Part shown: piece by piece, positions 56,302 through 64,000 of the stretch | Layout: every line of letters starts with the position of its first letter | How positions within the stretch are numbered: position 1 is the first letter of the stretch | Position numbers and translations under genes: made by a program | Assembly: GCA_002007465.1 (NCBI GenBank) | Contig: LNAC01000065.1 | Location: 2,137,804-2,201,803 of the forward strand | Length of the DNA: 64,000 bases | Direction of reading: 5' to 3' | From: Ailurus styani | Taxonomy: Eukaryota; Chordata; Mammalia; Carnivora; Ailuridae | Notes under the pieces: model-generated | What the model saw: only the letters and a program-made list of their open reading frames with translations | The model's database searches: none | What the model was told of the DNA's origin: nothing

Positions 56302-56670
56302 NNNNNNNNNNNNNNNNNNNNNNNNNNNNNNNNNNNNNNNNNNNNNNNNNNNNNNNNNNNNNNNNNNNNNNNNNNNNNNNNNNNNNNNNNNNNNNNNNNN
56401 NNNNNNNNNNNNNNNNNNNNNNNNNNNNNNNNNNNNNNNNNNNNNNNNNNNNNNNNNNNNNNNNNNNNNNNNNNNNNNNNNNNNNNNNNNNNNNNNNNNN
56501 NNNNNNNNNNNNNNNNNNNNNNNNNNNNNNNNNNNNNNNNNNNNNNNNNNNNNNNNNNNNNNNNNNNNNNNNNNNNNNNNNNNNNNNNNNNNNNNNNNNN
56601 NNNNNNNNNNNNNNNNNNNNNNNNNNNNNNNNNNNNNNNNNNNNNNNNNNNNNNNNNNNNNNNNNNNNNN
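56302..56670. other. Assembly gap, 369 N
   Basis: Run of undetermined bases in the CpG island, probably a G/C-rich stretch that failed to sequence or assemble. Open frames drawn across it are meaningless. Confidence 0.99.
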
Positions 56671-56672
56671 AG

Positions 56673-57002
<330 letters not shown>

Positions 57003-59059
57003 TAGGCCCCTCTCTCCACTTCTGGACGCCCCTGCCCTCCACACCCTTCACCCTTTCTCCAGCCTCACCTTGGGGCACTCTTTCCTCACGCGCGGAGCGT
57101 CTGTACCCGCCTCGCTCGCTGTCTCTGCCGGGCCGCCCGGCACCGCCTCTGCCCTGTGAGTGTGGAGCCGGTGGGTGGGAGCAGCCGCGGTGCAGCCCAC
57201 CGAGCACCGCACCTGGGGCGACCGTTCTGGCCGTAGCCTTCCTTTGTAGAGTCCGGTGCTTAGGTAGCGACTTGCCGACCAGACCCTCGCCTCTGCTCCT
57301 AACGCCCTAAATGATCTGGTCTCCCTCTCGGGGCTTGTGTTCTTTCTTTCTAGACTCCCACAGGGTTTGTCTAGTTCGGGACCTTCTAAGTAGAAAATTC
57401 CGTGACTTTGCTTAAGGTTCCTCGTGTTTATGGGCTCTCACCTGGTTTGTGTTTTTCTTTTTTTTAAACCGGTACTCGTATTATTAGGTTCAGCCGCTCA
57501 TTGCCTTGGTTTTCAGTGACTATTGAATGGGATTAGGTGTGTAAGTTTCCTGGGTGGAGATGAAGATAGGACTGGAGAAATTAGGCTTTAGGACCAAACT
57601 TTTTTTTTTTTTTTAATTGAACTTCGTTCGTGTTTTCATTGGAGAAGAAGGTTTATTGCCCCTGAGCCTTCGGGAAAAAATGGCCATACAAAACAATTAC
57701 AGGGCAAAACTGTGGAATGTATTTAATGTGTTTTTCTTAAAAAAAAAAAAACCCAACTAGAAATCCATCACTTTTATGGCCATAATAAAATCTCTTCACT
57801 TAAGCATGCTTTATATTGATGCATATAAAAAAAGGAATGGGAAATTGATTGCCCTAAGAGGGCTTTTATTTCCCACATGTAAGAAAATGTAATTTTTCTT
57901 TTCCTAAATTTATTAAGTTGCCTTATAATGGCCATGCTCACTTAGGAATACTCTGTTTAGGATTCCGCAAACTTCCAAACATAAACCCAAAGGGCAACTT
58001 ACACTGTGAAAAGATTAACTATAGAGGGTTTTTTGTTTGTATGTATGTGTTTTTAATAACTCACAGCTTTTCTAATCTCTCTTACTGTTTTTGAAATAGG
58101 ATTTTATTTACACAGCTGTTTGAAAACACATTAACGTGTCTCTACCCTATGTGTCTGATAAGAGACATTTCTGTAATAGTATTAAATTGTATTATGAAAG
58201 CCTTTGTTAAAGCCCACCATGGACTCAACTTTGAATAGTCTCAGAAATGTAAAGAAACAGAGTATAGGTTTATAACCTCACAAAAGTCACTGGATTATGT
58301 AAAATTACTTAGTATTATGTGGATTATCTGAGTTCTCTTCCCTCAAAAGTTCTCTGAGAGAGAAAGGGACAAGATTGTTGTACTAGAATGAGTAAGTGGC
58401 TGCTGCATCTACCCCAGTTTACTGAGCTGTGGTTATTTTAAAGCAAACAAAGTATGTCAAGCAAGGGAATTTAATATTGCTGTCACCTGAGGACAGAGGA
58501 ATGTCATAATGGAATATGGTTGGAGAAAGTATTTATATGGTATGTATATTTAGGATTATTGTATGATAGATTTCAAATGAAAGTTTTCACATATGATAGT
58601 TTTGTAGCCTATCCAGTAGTATCAGTTGAAATAGCTTCCTATTCTTCACCAGTTTCTCATTTTTTAGCATTAAGATCCTTGGAGAGATTTAGCTTTTGAG
58701 GGTGGGTGGAAGGTAAATATGCATGTTTTTTCCCCTTCTATAAATTAAACATTTTTTAAAATGAGTGAGATTAAATAGGTATTTTCTCTTTCAGGTATAT
58801 TGAAATGACTTCTTGGCTTAGATTTGGGAAAGTGGCTTAAATTACATTATTTATGGTATACATAAATGGTATAGCGGTATTTTTGTTTGCTTACATGTTT
58901 ATATTCACAAATATTGTTAAGCGTTTTTTAGTATTTCACTTTTAATCTAAAAATGAGAAGTTTCTTGAAGTAGCTATAGCTTCCACTATTACATTGGTGC
59001 TTTGATCAAACCAAATGGCAAACATTTGCTAAAACAGTCATTAGGCCATTAGGGTAGAG

Positions 59060-59235
59060 TGTATATGTTTTTCATAGATGATTTCATTTTATCCTGATAA
59101 CCCCATGAGGCAGATCTGTTGTTATATCTATTTTACAAATGAGGGAAATGAGGCTTAGCAAAATTTAAAATCACTTTGCCCAAGGTTACATTAGCTCGGA
59201 AGTGGTAGAACTCAGATCTACTTGAGCTTGCACTC
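59060..59235 (-). repeat. MIR
   Basis: TTACAAATGAGGGAAATGAG, CTTTGCCCAAGGTTACATTA and AAGTGGTAGAACTCAGATCT, reversed MIR core. Confidence 0.85.
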
Positions 59236-60294
59236 TTAGACACTATGTTGTATTGATCTAGTTGTAATTGAATGAATGAAAATCATTTGTGCTAGAAAAG
59301 ACACATCCAAATTTGGATTTACTAGTTGGAGATTAAATTTGCTCTCTATGAATGTTTTATAAACCTTGATTCTGTGGATTATATTTATCCAATAAAAGTA
59401 AAAAGCTTTAATAGCACTAGAACAAATCCACATTAGAATATCTATGTTTCTTATCCTTTTCATTTAGCAATCCTACTCTATTTATACAAAATGTTTATAA
59501 TATATTCCATTTAGGGAGAATTCCTAAAGCAAAAATTATGGAGATAAAATGGTTATGTGTATGTTAGTGGATGGGCGTGTACAGATTAAGGAAAAAAGAA
59601 AAAAAGTGGGAAAGAAAAAGATTTTTTGTTTGACTTTATTGTTTGTATAGCTGACTTTTATGAAAAATGAGCTTGATATATCTAGACAAGTGCTGATCTC
59701 CAGGTAGTGGCTACTTAATAGTGGCTATTATTTATCTCGAAAATAGGTCAGAATCATGTATCATTGGTTCTTTGTATAAAATTTAGAAGAAAAAGTAAAA
59801 GTTCCTGTACCAGTGACAATCAAGTTAAATATGTTGTCCGCCCCTGCCCCTAGTAAAATTCTCAGAAAGCACATTCATATTCTTTGTAAAAATAGAACGC
59901 TGCAACTCAGAGGTAAGTTTCAATTAAAACAAGCGCTGGCTATTTTATGAAATATTAAGCAAGATTCTTATCACCACCTCTTTCCTCTCTCATTGAGAGT
60001 TAATGTGATAATGAGCCACTTTTATTTGTGGGAGCCTGTGGTTTACTCAGGCCTGCTGGCTGGAGAAAGGGTTACTACATTGGTTTAGGGAACGCCTAAC
60101 TAGGTGTAGTTCATATTAACATTGGTCTAGAAAGATCATAGTAAACAGGAGAGTTGTACACGGTTAATAGAGAATGGTAGCAAAGCTCAAGTGCCATAGG
60201 GCTTAGAAAGTCACAATGAAATTTTGGCACTTATTTTAGGTGTGATGGAAAATCTTAACAATCCTCCAAATTTTTGGGAATTGAATGATTTTAA

Positions 60295-60800
60295 TTTAAA
60301 AAAAGATCACTCTGGCTGCTAGATGGACAGTAGATTAAAGGGTGGGACTAGAGCAGGGGCTAGAGCAAGGTGGGCAAACTGTGGCCTAGAGGCCATATCC
60401 TCACCACCTGTTTTTCTAAGGCCTGTTAGCTAAAAATAGTTTACATTTTACATTTCAAATGGTTAGGGATAAATCAAGAGAAGAATAATATTTTATAACA
60501 TGAAAATTATATGAAATTTGAGCTTTAGTGTTCACAAATAAAGTTTTACTGGAACACATTGGAATTCATTTGTGTATATGTAGTCTGTGGCCACTTTTGT
60601 GCTGTGAGGGCAGACTGAATATTTGCAACTGAGATTGTCTGATAATGCCTGAAATATTAACTATATGGCCCTTTATAGAAAAAAAAATGTGTTGAGCTTT
60701 GTATTAGAATATTGGCAGCTATTTCAGTAAAGAGTCTATCGCAGAGTCCAGGAAAGAGATGATGGTGGCTTTGACTGTGGGTAGAGTTTACATGGATACA
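60295..60800. repeat. Ancient repeat interrupted by a hAT-like DNA transposon
   Basis: Outer parts (60295-60350, 60705-60800) show GATCACTCTGGCTGCTAGAT and AGAGATGATGGTGGCTTTGA. The insert (about 60355-60700) has GGGCAAACTGTGGCCTAGAG, AATAAAGTTTTACTGGAACA and ATGGCCCTTTATAGAAAAA, which I associate with a non-autonomous hAT family. The exact name is uncertain. Confidence 0.6.
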
Positions 60801-61114
60801 AGTAGATGAATATGGGAACTATTTTGGAGAGGGGGTTGGGAAGGCTTGCTATTAAATTGGTGTACTAGTGGGATTGATTGAAAACGTTTATTTTTCCATC
60901 ACCGAAAAAAGAACCATCTAGCCAAAAAAGTAAGCAGATTATGTTGCATTTTCTTGTATATATTACATTTTAAAAGACAAAAGATTTATGTAACAAGCAC
61001 TGTACCTATAGCAAAAGGGTAGATGGAGAAAAGAACCCATCCACCAGCACCGGGAGACTACAGAGAAACTTAAGAATTTGCAGCTATAGTCCTGTCTCTT
61101 GTTGGCTTGGAGTT

Positions 61115-61282
61115 GTTTATTTATTTATTTGAGAGAGAGGGAGAAAAAGAGCAAGGGGGAAGGGAGAAGCAGACTACCTGCGAAGCAGGCAGCTCAACAT
61201 GGGGCTCGATCCTGGAACTCCAGGATCATGATCTGAGCTGAAGATAGAGAGGCTCAACCAAGTGAGCCACCCATGTGCCCCA
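61115..61282 (-). mobile_element. CAN-SINE
   Basis: Perfect 12-bp duplication TGGCTTGGAGTT at 61103-61114 and 61283-61294. GAGCCACCCATGTGCCCC head. Confidence 0.94.
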
Positions 61283-62428
61283 TGGCTTGGAGTTTAATAA
61301 TATTATCTCCTTGGTGTGTGAAAAGCTAAACTGAGAAATAAATATAAAAAGGATTTATGGGATAGTAAAACCTCTGAGTTATCCAGAAGAAGCAAACAAA
61401 ACATCCTTGATGTTACGAACTTTCAAACTAGGCTGCCAGGATTCCCAGTTAAGTGGCGTGAAGATGAGTTTGCAACGCTCAATTTAAAAATTCAGAAGAC
61501 AATCACTCATTCTCAAGAATGGGTCAGTAGACACAATATAGAATTAAATTCCTAAGGCCTTCAGATAATTATCATATAGAAATCATAAAATTAAGTATGT
61601 TTAAAATGACTAAAATCTTAAGGAAATGAAAACATAAGAAAATAAAAAGATTTGGAAAGGAATCCAATAAAAAGTAAAAAATAATCATCAAAAATGAATG
61701 GGTTAATAAATAATTGAATAAAGAATAAGTGGGAGAGTTGAAGAAATTATCAGGAATATAGGGGAGAGAGAAAGAGGAACAGGAAGAAATCTTTAGAGAC
61801 ACAGAAGTTGGAATGAGATGATCCAACATAATGTTTAATAGAAGTTCCAATAGAAAAAAGAGTAATATGGGGATGAAGCAGTATTTGAAGAGATAACAGG
61901 TGAAAATATTGCAGAAGTTATGAAGGGCAAAAGTCCTTAGATTCAGAAAGCGTAATGAGTCCCTAAGTAAATAAAAAAATTAGTCCTCACCTGGACACAT
62001 GAAACCAAAGAAAATGTAGAATTTTTATGGGTAACATTCTCTTACCAAGATACTGAAATTCACCTGAAATAAGGTTTTAAACATTATTTTCCAGTAATAG
62101 AGCTAAATTTTCACTGATCTATCTGTATGTTCACTATTAGTTCAGCTTGTGACTAAAAGCTTCTCTTTGTGAAGTGTTTGATAAGTTTTTCTCATGGAAC
62201 AAAAGTGTCTAAATATTAATTACTAGTGCTATGAGGAAAATACTTCTTTTTGTGACTAGTTTTCTTCTTGAGGGAACTAAGGAAGTACACCATCAAAAAA
62301 CTACTATGCACCTTCTTCCAAATTGTGTGGGGACTTTAAAATCATTGACTAAAAATAGTAGCAAATTTATTAGTTTTAACAAAAATCTGTTCTTTCCTTC
62401 TTATTCACACATTTAGGCCAGTCTTAGG

Positions 62429-62622
62429 TTTTGTTTTGTTTTTGTTTTTTTTTTAATTTACTTGACTGAGAGAGATCACAAGTAGGCAGAGAGGCAGGCA
62501 GAGAGAGGAGGAAGCAGGCTCCCCGCTGAGCAGGAGCCCGATGTGGGCCTCCATCCCAGGACCCTAGGATCACGACCTGAGCGGAAGGCAGAGGCTTTAA
62601 CCCACTGAGCCACCCAGGCGCC
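62429..62622 (-). mobile_element. CAN-SINE, mustelid-type
   Basis: (TTTTG)n and T-rich start, CACAAGTAGGCAGAGAGG body, GAGCCACCCAGGCGCC head. Confidence 0.93.
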
Positions 62623-63114
62623 GGATTTTTTTCTTTCTGTATCATGAAATTATTTATTTGTTTTTCCTTGTGGTTTCTACTCTGATCTTCGTTTATTATT
62701 CATAGACTTTTAAGGAACACTATATTTGCAAGTCATTTAAAATGGTTTATTCATCTTATGTTTCAAAAGTTAAATAAAACAAACAAAACCCACCTTGCTT
62801 TATTTAATTGTCACTTCTCTTTCGATTTATTCTGCCAGATTACTGCACTAACTGGTCAACAGGCGATATAATGGGCCCTGGGTGAAAATGATGACCTCTG
62901 TACTTATTCTCATTTTCCCCTACGGGTCACCTGTTTTGATGTAGGCAGGCTGGAGTTAGGCAGAAGGTAATCCACTTGGTCCTGACAGGTGAAACTTCAC
63001 TCTGAAATATTCTCATTTCACCCTTTACCAGCATTAATCCTAATCCTGCCTTAGAGTTTTAAGAGCTGAATATTCCCTGGTCATGTAAACAGGTTCATTA
63101 ATGAGATAAGGTGG

Positions 63115-63137
63115 GGTGTGTGTGTGTGTGTGTGTGT
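63115..63137. repeat. (GT)n microsatellite
   Basis: Eleven GT units in TRPC1 intron 1, followed by a G-rich GGGAGAGTGGGGAGGAG stretch. Confidence 0.9.
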
Positions 63138-63682
63138 TGGGAGAGTGGGGAGGAGAGGAAAGGAATTTCTGGCATCCTTCTCTTTTACTATGCATAACCA
63201 CTACCATATATACACACTGCTTTTCCAAACTAGGTTTTCCCCTGTAAAACCACTTCTTAGCATCCTCTGCTTGTTGTTAGATCTTATTTTTAACCATTAA
63301 TATGTACCAGTAAATGTGTTTGTGTATTTGAGATGTACAACTTAAGTCCTTTATACTTATCATTTTTCTAGTTTCCAGTCTGTACTTTTGGATGTTATTT
63401 TATTGCTTTAAATATCTTCTAAAAGTTTTTCTCCTTATAATCAATCAGTTACGAATTTTAAACTAACAACTTTTATTTTAAACTGCACATTTAAAATTTT
63501 TTCTACTTTTTGTGTTTGCAGCTGATGTACATACTATTTTATCAAGACAAGGTTTTCAGCAAGGAAATGTTCACATTTTCTTTGCACATTTCCATATACA
63601 AAAATGAGTTTAGGTTTTTAAATTTTACATCAACAGGCTAAGTTTTTACAGTCATTCTTATCTAATATGTCTTGGATATTAA

Positions 63683-64000
<318 letters not shown>

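Overview
This is one stretch of vertebrate nuclear DNA from a carnivoran mammal, most likely a mustelid (mink, ferret, otter or badger group). The lineage call rests on about 26 tRNA-Lys-derived CAN-SINEs. Several carry the 'cacaagtaggcagagaggcaggcagaga' type body (split here as CACAAGTAGGCAGAGAGG then CAGGCAGAGA) that I associate with mustelids. Carnivore L1 3' ends are also present. The species is inferred; the order is well supported. All gene coordinates come from reading splice junctions and phases directly.

Two same-strand protein genes are present. Bases 12956-53190 hold all 15 coding exons of PLS1 (plastin 1, intestinal fimbrin). The exons join in phase to a 1,890-nt reading frame of 629 codons plus stop, with GT/AG at every junction. 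The product has two EF-hands and four calponin-homology domains and bundles actin filaments, as in microvilli and stereocilia. Bases 1-12955 are the intron before the first coding exon; no upstream noncoding exon or PLS1 promoter could be recognised.

About 3.3 kb downstream a CpG island (about 55960-57330) contains the promoter, 5' UTR and first coding exon of TRPC1 (56823-56994). Its second exon lies at 63708-63862 and the gene runs off the right edge. A 369-base assembly gap (N, 56302-56670) removes the heart of this promoter. PLS1 followed by TRPC1 in the same orientation matches the mammalian neighbourhood I know (human 3q23). No functional coupling of the two genes is shown by the sequence.

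The rest is intron or intergenic DNA filled with CAN-SINEs (many with visible target-site duplications), old L1, L2 and MIR fragments, a few microsatellites, a U6 snRNA pseudogene (11376-11478) and a 5' tRNA-Gly half inserted between 17-bp direct repeats (6823-6888). I see no CRISPR array, operon or new gene system. The most interesting points are the tRNA-half insertion, an 81-bp PLS1 intron that is open in frame, a weak-looking exon 7 donor followed by an L1 poly(A) signal, a SINE that seems to carry a transduced 3' flank, and a G-rich, in-frame-open leader just before the TRPC1 start codon.
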